Shown: positions 44,560 to 57,176 of the stretch, piece by piece
Numbering within the stretch: position 1 is the stretch's first letter
How the letters are laid out: every line of letters starts with the position of its first letter
NCBI GenBank assembly: GCA_959347315.1
Contig: OY365818.1
Location: 919,964-983,963, forward strand
Direction: 5' to 3'
Origin: Bimastos eiseni
Taxonomy: Eukaryota > Annelida > Clitellata > Crassiclitellata > Lumbricidae
Length of the DNA: 64,000 bases
Notes under the pieces: model-generated
The model's database searches: none
Seen by the model: only the letters and a program-made list of their open reading frames with translations
What the model was told of the DNA's origin: nothing
Position numbers and translations under genes: made by a program

Positions 44560-47249
44560 ATCAAAAACATATAGAGTTATAATATATCTATGGTCGCCAT
44601 TCTACAGTTGAGCTATATAATCGTCAGGTGTGTGCGTCGGATATCGTGATGTCGCCACATTTGCCAGAGTGCGTGAAGCTATAGGTCCGCATATGAGCTA
44701 GTGGCGCTATAAAATTCATCGTCCTGCAGCCATCATTATGTCCCTTTGGAGACCTGGACACGTGCCGCATTCAGGAATCACACTGTGAATAATTTACTGG
44801 GCTGACCGTCGCTAACATCCTCATGACGTGTCCGTTTACAAATTGAGAGTTCTCTTCAAACAAAGCATGAACGCGATTGTATTATTATTGTTTTCCCCGA
44901 GGTATTTTATCATTAATATGGTCCATCGGGAATGCAGGAATAGGTGAGCTTTGTTCTGGAATGGCTATTGTCATCCCAGATGGTTTTAAATTATTACTGT
45001 ATTGAAAATAACAACTGTGATAAGGTCGACAAACTCTGATAAGCAGTGTAATCATGCTGACTGTTTACAGTGTTAGCCTATGCACAGACGTCATTAGAAT
45101 GATTCAGCTGTGCAGTTCGTATTGCAAAATAAAAAAAATGACAGTTTTCCTCAGTTTATTGTAACTGTTATTGTTATTAATATAATTATAGTAATTTTAA
45201 TTAATATAATTACAATAACTGTTAGTATTATAATTTTTGTTAATATTGCTTTTGTTATCGATGTCGTCATCATCATTATTATTATTAATACCGTAGTAGT
45301 AGTAGTAGTAGTAGCAGCAGCAGCAGCAGCAACAACAACAACAACAGTCGTAGTTGTAGGCCTAGTTGTATTAGTACAATTACAATCACCGTTTTAATTA
45401 AGATCCGTATAAATGAAGATTATAGACGTCTGAACAGTAGTCAGGTCCCAGGTGGCTTTAAATTCAAAATGTCTCAAAATACTATAATGCTATACAGCCC
45501 TCCAGCTTCACCTGGAAGCGGCATTGTCTCAAATCAGGGCATCACAGACGGTTGGCAGAGCTATTGTCTCTGCTGTAGTACCAACCGACTCCCACGGAGC
45601 GCATCCATCTATGAGAAGGTGATTGCCTGTCGCCCGAAACCCCGGATGTACCGTGAAATCGCTCGTGTGACGAGATCGCGACATCTAGCGTCGATTGTGG
45701 CGCGCTTGCTTAAGAGGTTCCTGAAACTATTATTGTGTGCAGCGATGTTCTTGCAGGGCACAATATAAAGATATGCCTATATACACACATACATACGTAC
45801 TTGCATGCGTATTGGTATAATATACATACCGTTGCTGTTCAATTCATAGTGAGAATATTTTATTTAATCGTAATCTATAACTAATTTAAATCTGTCTCCA
45901 ACTTAATCACGAGGTGTGGGGAAGTAACATGAATTGCAGTAATAGCTGTAAGACTCAAAGTCATGGGTTAGATGCACCGGATAGGGTATATTACCACCTG
46001 ACGTTGATTAAGCGTTCGATTTCAATCGTCCAATTAGACACCACTGAATTGATGGAACTTCTCAATAGTTTCTGGTCCGTTCGAGAGATTTTTAAACGAA
46101 AATAAATACGACTAAAAAACAATAATTAAAACAACGACAAAATGACGACAACACAAAGGCTGTTAATTGTTTTAAAAACATTCTGGTCCGAATAAACAGT
46201 GCGAATCAGCAGACCGTCTAACCGAATTATCAATGTTGATCTAATTACTGGCAACTCACTTTCTGATTACTAAGCACTCCGTCTGCTCAAGTCACTGAAT
46301 GCAAAACGTTCATTAAACATAGTATTAGCAATGTAAGGGAAACGAATCGATGGATGGATTGATAAATGAGTGATTGATGAATTTGATGACTGAATTAATG
46401 ATGAATTGGTGGATGAAAGATTGATGAATTGATGGATTGACGGCCGAATTGACTGATGGATAGATAGGAGAAGATTGATAAGCAGATGGATGGATGGATG
46501 GATAAATAACTGAACGAATGAATGAACGATTAGATTAATAGAAGGATGAATGTAGTGATGAATGGATAGATATACGAATTACCAATGAATTGATGCATGA
46601 ATGGAGATGACACTTAACATCAATCTGAAACCAGCCAATAAATACTCAACCACGATCACCTTAACCCTAACCAAGTGTGTATCCAAACTATAACTAAGTC
46701 CCATTATAATCTCACCTCAAAACCAAACCATCAACCCTTTCATAAACCTCTGAACAAAACCACCAATGATAACCCCAACCAAACATACGCCCCAAGCTCA
46801 ACCCAAACCCTCATTCACCACTCCAGCCCAAACAACTCCGCAGTCCTCCTCACGGGTCGCATCGCACACGGTCGTCCAATCTGCCCAGCCCCGCTCCACG
46901 GAGAAATCGCCCCAGTGCTGCCGTCCGTCCTGTTAGCTGAACCGTCAACGGAGAGATTAGAACCACACAGAGAGGCACAGGAGCGGACAGACAGTGGGAC
47001 AGGGAGACGATCTCCGAAGGGACGCAGTCAGACGTGTACGTCAGGGGGACGGCACCAGAGACAGACTGTCCGGGGTCCGTGATCCCATTACCAGCCTTTT
47101 AGCGAAATCCGAATTCAATAACATTGATATATATTGGGCGGGAATTCTGTCCACGGGCAACGGACGAACGGCACGCAGGACGGACGATGAATTGGCGACC
47201 GGGAGACGATTGTTGGAATCGATCAGCAAATTACGGCATAGGGTAAATA
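44556..47249. other. No gene recognised; trinucleotide repeat at 45280-45352
   Basis: 45280-45352 runs (GTA)n, (GCA)n, (ACA)n in succession. 45469-45768 is an open + frame of 99 codons with no family match or splice support. 46340-46610 carries loose GGATGAAT repeats. 46850-47230 is GC-richer but uninformative. Confidence 0.35.
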
Positions 47250-47463
47250 GAGAGGAAGAAGGAGATGGTGAGAACGAGAGAGTGAGGGGGCGAAGAGAGA
47301 AAGAGAGATGGAGAGAGCGAAAGAGAGAGACTGACAGACAGACAGACAGACAGAGATACCGACAGAGACAGACAGAGATAGGGCGAGACAGAGAGAGGAG
47401 GCGGAGAGAGAGAAAGAGAGAGAGAGATCTATATAAAGGGAGAAAGAGAGAGAGAGCGAGAGA

Positions 47464-47510
<47 letters not shown>

Positions 47511-47560
47511 AAAGAGAGAGAACGACAGATACACAAAACGAAACAGACAGACTGTAAACT
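47250..47560. repeat. (GAGA)n / GACAGA purine tract
   Basis: Long purine-rich simple repeat, best at 47440-47520. Confidence 0.9.
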
Positions 47561-48327
47561 GCGACAATGTGTAAAATAAAGAGAGAGACAAACATATCGA
47601 TAAGCACACAGATGGCTGCGTGCATCATGAAATTGTACATAGGTGCACATTCATAGGTGTGCGCTCACTATCCTACTTACTTGTGTTTGTCCGTAAGGAT
47701 TAATTTCGTTGTGCTTATAAATTTCCCGTGAATGTCACAATGCCCGAGGCCACTTGGAAGCTCATATTACCAGGCGCCGCATCATATCCGGAATACTGTT
47801 TACACCATCGTCAGCATACATCTTCCAGAATCCTCTCAGAAATGCCCCATAAAAATAATGCTCTCAACGCCCAGAACTACTCTCCGCTTCCGACGAGAGG
47901 GAAATCGAACCACTCTACCCTATCATGCACTCCGAGTCAGAACAGTACAGTCTTCCCCTTCTTGTCGTAAAACTCGCCATCTACAATTTCACAAACTGTG
48001 GTCATTTTCGTCGAAAGCAAAGGAGTCAGAACTGTGTCGAATGTTGTTGGAGATAAAACGTCGAGGGCTGGAGACGGTCATCGGTGTTGTACTCAGTTGG
48101 ACGTCACTGAGGGATGTTAAGATCGAAGGTAACACTTGGTGATACGAGCGGACTAGATTTCCTCAGCAAACAAACGCGACCACCACCCGATAAATCTGGT
48201 ACTTTGATATGCACTGGTAAAACCATGAGATGTGAGGCACAGCGAAATGAGAGAGTACTCTGATACGTAATCATTCATGCGTCTCCATCTACTAATACAT
48301 ATATTCATATATTTTCTTTGTACGTCC
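47561..48327. other. No gene recognised
   Basis: 47728-48142 is open in two + frames for about 80-135 codons, without a start in context, splice sites or known motif. Confidence 0.3.
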
Positions 48328-48768
48328 TATCATCCATCCATCCATCCATCCATTCATCCATCAATCCACCCTAACCCACCCACCCATCCATCCACTTTAA
48401 CCCACCCATCCATCCATGCATCCATCCATCAACCCATCCATCAATCCATTCATCCATCAATCCATCCATCAATCCATTCATCCATCAATCCATCCATCAA
48501 TCCATTCATCCATCAATCCATCCATCAATCCATTCATCCATCAATCCATCCATCAATCCATCCATCCATCAATCCATCCATCAATCCATCCATCAATCCA
48601 TCCATCCATCAATCCATCCATCAATCCATCCATCCATCAATCCACCCTAACCCACCCACCCATCCATCCACTCTAACCCACCCATCCATGCATCCATCCA
48701 CCCACCCACCCACCCACCCACCCATCCATCCATCCATCCAATCCATCCACCCACCCACCCACCCACTA
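48328..48768. repeat. (CATC)n with CATCAATC higher-order units
   Basis: CCATCCATCAAT units amplified into larger blocks, bracketed by copies of CCACCCTAACCCACCCACC at 48367 and 48643. Confidence 0.9.
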
Positions 48769-49187
48769 AATGCTAACGTTCTAACGTTATAAAACCTGAA
48801 ATACTGAAGCATGATGATCGACGAAAATCGAGATTAGTATCATCAGAAATATCGGTTAGTAGTCAGACAACGACTCCGACAAAACGCACCTGATGATGCG
48901 CTATATAAAGTAAGGTAAAATCAGAAGATCGATGATATATTACATTCCACATCAACATCACTCATATGAAGAAGAAAGCGCCACAAAAGTCATCGTTAAC
49001 ACTGCCACAATTTTCATCAGCTTGAAGTGCAATTCCGAGGACTGCAGAGTATTACATTGGCTGACATTGAAAGCCGGTTAATGTTACGGCTTATACTAGA
49101 AGCCGTCGAATACAACTTCCAAGGAAACGGATCTCCCGAGCGGAAGAGGCTCTTCCTGTCTCCGTCATTGCTAAGGCTTACTCCATC

Positions 49188-49188
<1 letters not shown>
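48769..49188. other. No gene recognised
   Basis: A retrotransposon tail (TGCGCTATATAAAG) is at about 48896. Nothing else is supported. Confidence 0.35.

Positions 49189-49278
<90 letters not shown>
49189..49278. repeat. (CA)n followed by (TA)n
   Basis: About 27 CA units joined directly to about 17 TA units. Confidence 0.95.
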
Positions 49279-49285
<7 letters not shown>

Positions 49286-49589
49286 CAGTCCGAGCTACTT
49301 TTTCTGCGCAATTTCTTGATGCCGTTGAATACCATTAATACCATACGTATGCCTTAATCTACGTCATCATGAATGGGTGAGCCTTTGTTGGCAGGGAGAA
49401 ATAAATTTTCTACTTAAAGGTAAGATTGATATCGATAAAGGACGCTAATAATTATTGTATTTACACAGAATATCAACAATAATATGAATGCATTGCATAA
49501 TTTTATTTGAGACAATATAGTGTGGTAACAGGGATATCGCTACAATGTGCGTATGTGCGTGTCAATACAGAGTGACTGTCGTATGTATG

Positions 49590-49620
49590 TGTGCTTGTGT
49601 GTGTGTGCTTGTGTGTGTGC

Positions 49621-49687
<67 letters not shown>
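49590..49687. repeat. (GT)n microsatellite
   Basis: GT repeat with a few CT interruptions at its left end. Confidence 0.95.
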
Positions 49688-49689
<2 letters not shown>

Positions 49690-50401
49690 GTTAGGTTGCG
49701 TTGAATCGATAACTTTCCGTCGTTGATAGATGGCGTCCTGTGTCGAATGGTGAGCGATGAACGACGAATTACAGGTCACGATCCGATCGATACCTTCATG
49801 TAGCTCTCTCTGCCCGTCTCCGTCAGCCTCTGTCTGCCTATGTGTGTCCCCGCATCCCTCTGTGTATGTCTCTATCTGCCTCTATCTATACCTCCGTCAG
49901 CCTCCATATGCCTCTGCTCGCCTATTTCTGCCTCAGTCTTTCTCTCTGACAGCCTCTGTATGCTTCGTGCTTTATCTACCAAGTTCCATCCGTAAACCTC
50001 TCTGTCTTCATCTAAGCCTCTCCGCCTCTGTATCTGTCTCTCTCTGTCTCTGTCTCTCTGTCTCTCTGTCTCTATCTCTGTCTCTCTCTCCACTTTGTTG
50101 GTATGAATATTTGTCTCTCTGTCGCTCTGCCTATGTCTCTGTGTGCATTTCCACCTCTCCATCATTACCAATATCAATTTGTCTCTGTTCCTGCTTCTTT
50201 TTCTATTACTTTAGCTCTGTTTCTCTAACTCTCTATCCTTATCACGTTGTCATTTTTCAGAACCACTCTCCTTCTCATCTTATTCCTTACTTACTTCTGT
50301 CTTTCTGTCCCTATAGATGTCCTTCTCACTTTGTCCCTGCTTCTGTCCCTCGGTATCCACCACTTTCTCCATCTAACTGCCTGTTTGCCACTGTCTGCAT
50401 A
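49688..50401. repeat. Degenerate TCTG-rich tract
   Basis: Loose CTCTGTCTCT and GCCTCTGT phrases across 49800-50330. The long + frame here is low-complexity. Confidence 0.5.
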
Positions 50402-50583
50402 GCACTGTCTGTATAGCACTGTCTGTATAGCACTGTCTGTATAGCACTGTCTGTATAGCACTGTCTGTATAGCACTGTCTGTATAGCACTGTCTGTATAG
50501 CACTGTCTGTATAGCACTGTCTGTATAGCACTGTCTGTATAGCACTGTCTGTATAGCACTGTCTGTATAGCACTGTCTGTATA
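50402..50583 (+). repeat. 14-bp tandem repeat, 13 exact copies
   Basis: GCACTGTCTGTATA repeated 13 times without a change, preceded by one variant unit. The three - strand frames stay open because 3 x 14 = 42. Confidence 0.95.
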
Positions 50584-50717
50584 GCGCGCTCACACATTGA
50601 CTTCCCGACTCACTTACTAATTAATTAATTGGGCTGGGAATTGAAAACGCAGCCAGTGGTCGAATATATGCGGCTAAAAAATGTCTCCCGTTAATAATAG
50701 ATGGACCACAGAGGACT

Positions 50718-50795
50718 CTCCGTATCAAGCTCAGTGGTTCGCCCGTCGTACGCAGACTTCTTGGTTCGAAACCAGGTCGTTGCAAGGCGCCTCTA
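50718..50795 (+). repeat. tRNA-like SINE head
   Basis: AAGCTCAGTGGTTCG resembles an A box and GGTTCGAAACC at 50763-50773 a perfect-type B box, 23 bases apart, so the anticodon arm is too short for a normal tRNA. Probably a SINE promoter. Confidence 0.45.
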
Positions 50796-52504
50796 GCTCC
50801 CTCTAGAGATTGTGACGTGAACGGACAGTACCTAGAGCATTCCCTAGATGGCGCAATTGAACCTGAAATTAGATATTAATATTCTGCGCACATGATCCGC
50901 TCAGAGTACATTCCGAGCGTCTGTCTGCGCCAACGTCGTGTGTTCCTTAATCGCACCGAGTGCGCTGTAGGTGTGCTGCTCAGTACATATTCTGAGCGGA
51001 CAAGACACACACACACACACGTGTCCACACACACGCACTCCCTTAACAACTACTGACGCCCCCTAAACTCTGTCTTCTCGGATCTTCAGGAAACTGATTT
51101 CTGATCTTCCTCGGACTAGGCCTACCCTTTTGACAATTCATATGATTTGACGCAGCGCTCGTGAATAAGCTGAAACCCGCTCTTGGCTTTCAAGTGGGGC
51201 TTTAAAAGTTTGGAGATAACGATTGCGATTACCACAGAAATAGCAAATGAATACTATTCAACCGACACATCAGCCGTATACATAGTAATCGTAATCTCAA
51301 TATAACAGTAGAGCACAATAGATTCGTATTGTAGGATTTAACTTTAGTCATTGCGAACTGATTGTCACTCACTTACCCGGTAGTTGGCGTTATAGTTAAT
51401 GAGTCATGTAAAGCCAGTGAACAATGCACACGGCATTAAACGATGGACGGAACACCATTTGCCATTCGTAATTATCAGAGAGAAATATCCTGATAATAAA
51501 ACGTTGTCTAGAGATATAAAGTGTTTCGATTTTAAAAGACCATCTGTGGGATAGTCTTCTCCATTGCTAACCCCGGACTCCAGAAGCCTCCTCTGGATAA
51601 GGATGGCTATAAAAAACCAGTTACTTAGTTCCCAAATCTCATCACTCTTCAAATCACTTGGGTCGCTTCACGTTCTCTCTGATAATTACTGATGGTCTAT
51701 GGCTTGTCACCAATCGTCTGTTGTCGTGTGCATAGCGCGCCGACATTATATAACTCATTGATTAAAATTACAATTACCAGGTCCTCACTGATCTCGAGGC
51801 GTTCCGGAGCGAGCGTATGAGCTAGACCATTGCCATATTCCAACAAATGGAGCAGGATCGATTCTTTCACAACGCCATTTCTATCTGAAATGGTTCCGAG
51901 CCATTTTAGATTCCAGTGTACGGACCTTGCTATAGAGCCACTGCATCGGCGTCCAGATAGGGGGCCGGAGGCAAATACCTCCAATTTCAGGTAGGGGTGA
52001 TATTTTGTTTAATCTTTGGGGATACTGACACTTGAGACTGAGAGCATGCTCCATCACTCAGAGGGGATTGACGCCTCGGAGCGACAGTATGACGACGATA
52101 GGACCTCGGGATCCAACCCAACTCATCTCCAGCGAATTTGCGGGGTAAGATTCTTCACCAACCATCGCTGCCCGTCTGAATATGTTCACGAACATTAATG
52201 GTCCTCGAAGTCTAATCGGAAATCCCTTTGGGCTCTCAACGAGATCAAATCCAGAATCTGTCAGTCAACCCAATTTTCCCACCAGCGATCATTGACCGAT
52301 GCGGAGCCTTTTATTGCACTCTCGCTTTGGAAATTCTCGGCACGGTATCCGAATGGCTTGTAACGGAATCGAGTCACCACTCGGGTGGCTAACGCATTGA
52401 GACCCTAGAGACCCTGAGCAAATAATTCACTCAGAATTGCCCGACGCCGTAGTTGTTCTGTCGCATCGTCGTATGTGGACCTCTGAGCTTTGGGATGATG
52501 GGTC
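50796..52504. other. Dispersed repeats, no gene recognised
   Basis: 50898-51000 contains an inverted repeat (CCGCTCAGA...TACAT). 51155-51220 is a copy of the GCGCTCGTGAATAAGC repeat. 52335-52460 has phrases like the SINE body (GACCCTGAGCAA). Open frames at 51404-51652 (-), 51697-51984 (-) and 52016-52198 (+, ending near a GTAAGA) match nothing I know. Confidence 0.35.
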
Positions 52505-53105
52505 ATATATCACAATACAATTGCAATGCATCAAATGCATTTGTGAATTGTATCAGATATATATCTGTACTCAAATTTTACCAAATATTGTATGTTTTAA
52601 AATACAATTATATTACATGTTTTCAAATACAATTGCAATGCATCAAATTCATTTGTATTGTATCAAAAATAGTCTTGTTGTACTATGTTAAAGCATATTT
52701 CCAGGACATGACATACAGCTGAATTGTATTAACTATGGGGGTTGTCCTGTATTGCAATTATGACAAATGTTTGCATTGATTGAAAAATAGTTGTATTCTT
52801 ATCATGCAAAGCTGTACTGTACTTTATCAAATTCGTGAGTGTTGTTTGATATGAAATAGAATTGTATTGTATTAGTGTCAAATGCAGTTGTTTGGCAGCA
52901 AATAGATCTGAACTGCATCAAATACAGTTATGTTTGTATTGTATAAAATTAAGCTGTAGGCCTGTTGAATGATGTATATCACAATTGCAATGCTTAAGTA
53001 TTAAATATAATTGCATTGAATCAGATATAACTGTATTGTATTGTATCAAGTATAGTTATATTGTACGATATTAGACACAGTTCCATTAAACTACATTTCT
53101 GTTGC
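52505..53105. repeat. AT-rich degenerate minisatellite
   Basis: Repeated AATTGTATTGTATCAAATA with variants over about 600 bases. Confidence 0.65.
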
Positions 53106-53183
53106 ATCGAGTACAATTGTACTGTTAGTGAGGTGTGATCGTGACATTGAAATGCTCAATGCGGATCCGTTCGCTCTCCTTAC

Positions 53184-53300
53184 CGACATATTGACCGGTT
53201 GTTTCATATCCGTGTACTCGAGTTTCGTCGGCAGCGGCAGAACGACGACAGCCAACAAGGCAACCAGCAACGACAACCGACTCGTTACAGCAGACGCCAT
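53184..53300 (-). CDS. Candidate first exon with signal peptide
   Basis: ATG at 53300 (-) opens MASAVTSRLSLLVALLAVVV followed by LPLPTKLEYTDMKQPVNMS; the first 24 or so residues look like a secretory signal. The segment ends exactly on a codon at a good donor, TCG|GTAAGG. The sequence upstream (53300-53900) is GC- and CpG-richer than its surroundings, as a promoter might be. If not spliced, the frame runs on to 69 codons. No following exon was identified. It lies 13 kb upstream of the neurexin exons on the same strand, but no neurexin-specific sequence is visible. Confidence 0.4.
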
Positions 53301-55023
53301 CTTGTGACAGCAGCCGTGACAGCAGCCGTGACAGCAGAGGCAGCGTCAACTCTACACGTTCTCGAACTCAGGAGCAATCAACGCCAGGAACCGTGGAACC
53401 ACCACGTCTACGACTGACGTCAGCTTCCCCGCGAGTGGCGCCCCGCTGCGACCGTTGATCTCCGAGCACTAGAGATCGATCGCAACACCAGAGGGCGATG
53501 AGGAGTCAGAATTTAGTGGGTCGGTCGGTCAGCAAGCCGTCAAACGTCCGGAAAAGAACGACCGACGTGAGCGGCGCCATTGTTCATCGAACTGTCTCCG
53601 TCCGCAGACTACGATGATACGACGAGCGCATTATGCCGCTAGGTGCCCGATGCCCGGATGTAGAGCCATCATGCGATTGGTGGAAAACTCCCCCATCCAA
53701 CGCGAGAGGCTGAGGCGACTGCTGCTGCCGCTGTCTGATCAATAGCCGAGCAACGACGCCGTTGTCTGAATACTAATGACCAGACGGTATGTCGTTTGTG
53801 CTGCGACCATTCGACATTGGTCAATACGTGCATTGCCAGCGCCACATGGCGAATACAACGATCACCACACGACATGTGTGACCAGCGCACCTAGCGAATG
53901 TTGCGCTTACTAGCACGCCATGCAAGACCTTCATTTTGCGATTAAACGAAGTCCATCTGTGAACGACTTATGAAATGAATCGGCGCTCAATAATCTGCCG
54001 ATTGGTACTAATTAAAACTTACTAGCCCTGCAAGGCCTACGGTTTTACAAAAATCCTTTGCCACAGGATGTCAATTGCTTATCACTAAAGTTAAAAAAGA
54101 AAAAAATAATTTTTCCTTTACAACCTAAAACATGTCACAATAACTATTTTCGTCACAACTCAAACAGCGTAAAAATTATTGTAATTGCAGTCTAAACTAT
54201 GTCATAATTATTTTCCCCCGGTGACCCAAGGAACGTATGAATGTATACATCAATCGAAACTCTGGCGAAGCATGTCTTAGGAATCACACAAAGGAGCTGA
54301 TGTCACACGACAATTATCTTTACACACACCCAAAAGAGATGTAAAACAACTATTCCCTACATAACTTAAGCAGGCATCATGTCACAATTATTATACTCAT
54401 GGTAACCTAAAGAATAAAACAATGCTATTGTCCTCGTGGCAACTTAAAACGTCACGTACTTGTTATCTCCTTGGCAGCGTATGTCATGATAATTACAAAT
54501 TTTATTATGGTAAGCTGTAGTAGCCTATACGTCATATAGGAGACGATGCTATTGTTACAGTCACGAATCAAAGCAACGTCCAGAATTTGATGTCATGAAC
54601 AGGATCATAAACCGCACTTTTCATAGGTCTCCTCAAGTTTACTTAGGGCAATATCAAAAGAAAGTTTACAATTGGAATAACCTGCTATTCGCCCTATGCA
54701 ATCTTAACCATAGACCTTAGACCTTGGCCGAAATCAATCATTACAAAACGCAAACGTTGCCGACGTTGGGGTAACCGTTTTTATTCTAGTGACAACAGTT
54801 ACTAACACTGGTATTTTAGCCGTAATGTTCGTTGCATACGTAATGCAGCGCACATGTGGAGTATTCCCGTTGGTCAACGAAGCAGGTCATATGGTTAGAG
54901 TTAGCGTTACCCTTAGTCACTTACCCATCCGGCTACCTGTGCAAGATAGCAGTCGCTCACCTTTAGTTACCTTGAGCCGATTGTGTGGCGCGATTTATGA
55001 TTGGTTTAAAGTTTTAAACGCTC
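53301..55023. other. CpG-richer block then repeat-like AT-rich DNA
   Basis: 53300-53900 is CpG-rich without TATA. 54050-54500 repeats phrases such as GTCACAATTATTTTC with a period of about 60-70. No gene is recognised; the frame at 54789 onward runs into a simple repeat. Confidence 0.35.
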
Positions 55024-55130
55024 CGGCTCTCTCTGTCTCTCTCTGTCTCTCTCTGTCTCTCTCTGTCTCTCTCTGTCTCTCTCTGTCTCTCTCTGTCTCT
55101 CTCTGTCTCTCTCTGTCTCTCTCTGTCGCT
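55024..55130. repeat. (TCTCTCTCTG)n 10-bp repeat
   Basis: About ten uniform copies, followed by a decayed TCTG tract to 55310. Confidence 0.9.
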
Positions 55131-55680
55131 CTTTTTCTCACTCTTTCTGTTTCTTCAAGATCTCTTTGTCTGTATTTACCTCTGTCTCTGTATCACTTTG
55201 TCTGTCTGTATGTCTGTCTGTCACTCTTTTCTTCCTCTCTCTGTTTCCTCGTGGTCTCTTTGTCTGTCTTTTCCTCTGTCTCTGTATCTCTTTGTCTGTC
55301 TGTCTTAATCTCTAGAAATCGAACGTGCTGAGACGTGACACGCGTCCATAAATGTGCATAAGTTGGATAGCCTACGTCTCCTATAAGTTTTCGCTGTTTA
55401 TTCCTTCACGGAAAAAATTTCTCAAACTTTCGCCACAGATTAGATTCCATTTATATAATCCGTTTAGCAGTCTGTTGATGTCGTCATGTGGTTTTCTCTC
55501 AAAGATACGAGCTCAAGTCTGTATCATTCAGCTCATTTGAAAGGCAATGACGTCATCTGGCTATATTTAGAAGATAGACAGAGGTGAACCCATAGCTCAA
55601 CGGGCCTTCCTCAACTCACAGTTGGCGTACTCAGCTGGTTCTCCTTCTGCTACTCCCACCCACGACTTCATTGATAGCTG

Positions 55681-55804
55681 TACCCTATGTATTGCACCCT
55701 ATGTATTGTACCCTATGTATTGCACCCTATGTATTGTACCCTATGTATTGTACCCATGTATTGTACCCTATGTATTGTACCCTTTGTATTGTACCCTATG
55801 TATT
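55681..55804 (+). repeat. 14-bp tandem repeat, 9 copies
   Basis: TACCCTATGTATTG alternating with CACCCTATGTATTG in the first half. Confidence 0.9.
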
Positions 55805-55888
55805 TTCATCATCCGTTCAAACTACACTTGTAGGCCTTAGTTTTATCGTGGTTTGTCAATATGAAATGAAACGAAAATTATTACCAGC

Positions 55889-55889
55889 G

Positions 55890-55950
<61 letters not shown>

Positions 55951-55985
55951 CATCATCATCATCATCATCATCATTATCATTATTA
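55889..55985. repeat. (ATT)n then (ATC)n
   Basis: Trinucleotide repeat with a sharp switch from ATT to ATC. Confidence 0.95.
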
Positions 55986-56292
55986 GTTGAAGATGTCAGG
56001 TTCTGCGACGATCGCCTGGGTTTGGTGACAGAGATATCTGTGACACTTGTCAACTTGTCCTGTTTTTTGACAGCGATGATCATTGATCTGACTCTGACGG
56101 TCCCGAAGTGAACCCCTCGTACGGAATGGCTTCGGAAGTCCGTGAAGGAAAACATTTCCCAATATGGAAACATTTTATAAGTTATCCACTAGAGGCCCTT
56201 GAGACGTACAATGTAGATCTTATGCCTCTACTATACGACAGTCTTCTGTTTCAAAGCATCGCGTGAGACTTCGTCAATGGTGTTCTTTTCAG

Positions 56293-56394
56293 ATAATCGC
56301 TCAATTTATTGAGGAAAGGTTGTCCGCAATTTTAACGCACAGTTCTTCAAACATTGGAGTCGAGAAGTCTTTCGATAAGCGAGGCACAGACGCT
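56293..56394 (+). CDS. Candidate internal exon, unknown gene
   Basis: Acceptor ggtgttcttttcag and donor GTAAGTA bound 102 bases that are open only in phase 0: IIAQFIEERLSAILTHSSSN, then IGVEKSFDKRGTDA. Both splice signals are strong and exon size is typical. A possible following exon in the same phase is at 57102-57176. I do not recognise the product. Confidence 0.4.
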
Positions 56395-56739
56395 GTAAGT
56401 ATATTCATTCGATATTGCGTCCAGCAGATCGTCCGACAGAACTATCATTGACAAGAAAAGAAAATTTCAATAAACATGCTCGCATGACCGCTACATGCCA
56501 GCCATAGTTGCCATCTTCTTTATATAATTTTGCTTTAGTAAGTTATTATAAAATTATACAAGCATGCATATAACATATATGCAAATATATAGTATATACA
56601 TACGTACATTGTTCATTACCTCCCTATATTAATACGGTGATTAAATATAATTATAATATTTAGCTCATCTTCGTTTTTTGGTTCTCAAACAGCAATCTGT
56701 TACGTACAACGTATACATTTTTTAAATATATTTCTTTGC

Positions 56740-56960
56740 TATATATATATATATGAATATATATATATATGAATATATATATATGAATATATATATATAT
56801 ATATGAATATATATATATATATATGAATATATATATATATATGAATATATATATATATATGAATATATATATATGAATATATATATATGAATATATATAT
56901 GAATATATATATATGAATGTATATATATGAATACATATATATGAATATATATATATAACA
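56740..56960. repeat. (AT)n interrupted by GA at 16-22-bp steps
   Basis: GAATATATATATATAT units; interruptions give long aromatic-looking open frames that are not genes. Confidence 0.9.
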
Positions 56961-57101
56961 GCGCTGAATGTATAATGCTTGCATGTATCAAAACCTACGT
57001 TGAACAACGCATGCATAATACTTACTTAACCTCTAATGTTGCTGATTGGTTTCTCTCACGATCCTGTTGGCTTATGATGAAGTGATCATCTGCATTTCCA
57101 G

Positions 57102-57176
57102 ACACTTACGTCGTCACCACATTCAAAAGCCCCTGTCCTACCTCTCCCCACTCCACCCCTTGGGGTAGAATGCTAG
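57102..57176 (+). CDS. Candidate terminal exon, unknown gene
   Basis: Acceptor gatcatctgcatttccag, then 24 codons in phase 0 (TLTSSPHSKAPVLPLPTPPL, GVEC) and TAG. Could join 56293-56394 in frame. Weak evidence because the stretch is short. Confidence 0.25.
   Translation, partial: TLTSSPHSKAPVLPLPTPPLGVEC

Noticed and set aside
45469..45768. 99-codon + strand ORF beginning MSQNTIMLYSPPASPG
   Set aside because: No family match, no splice support, neighbouring sequence is repetitive; left unannotated.
48277..48792. Histidine/proline-rich ORF (H-P-S-I repeats)
   Set aside because: CATC tetranucleotide repeat; no context.
2331..50583. Tandem arrays as CRISPR loci
   Set aside because: No unique spacers between repeats, and the sequence is clearly animal.
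51374..51660. - strand exon ending at the good donor CGG|GTAAGT at 51373
   Set aside because: The frame that reaches the donor is closed a short distance upstream and no acceptor lies in between.
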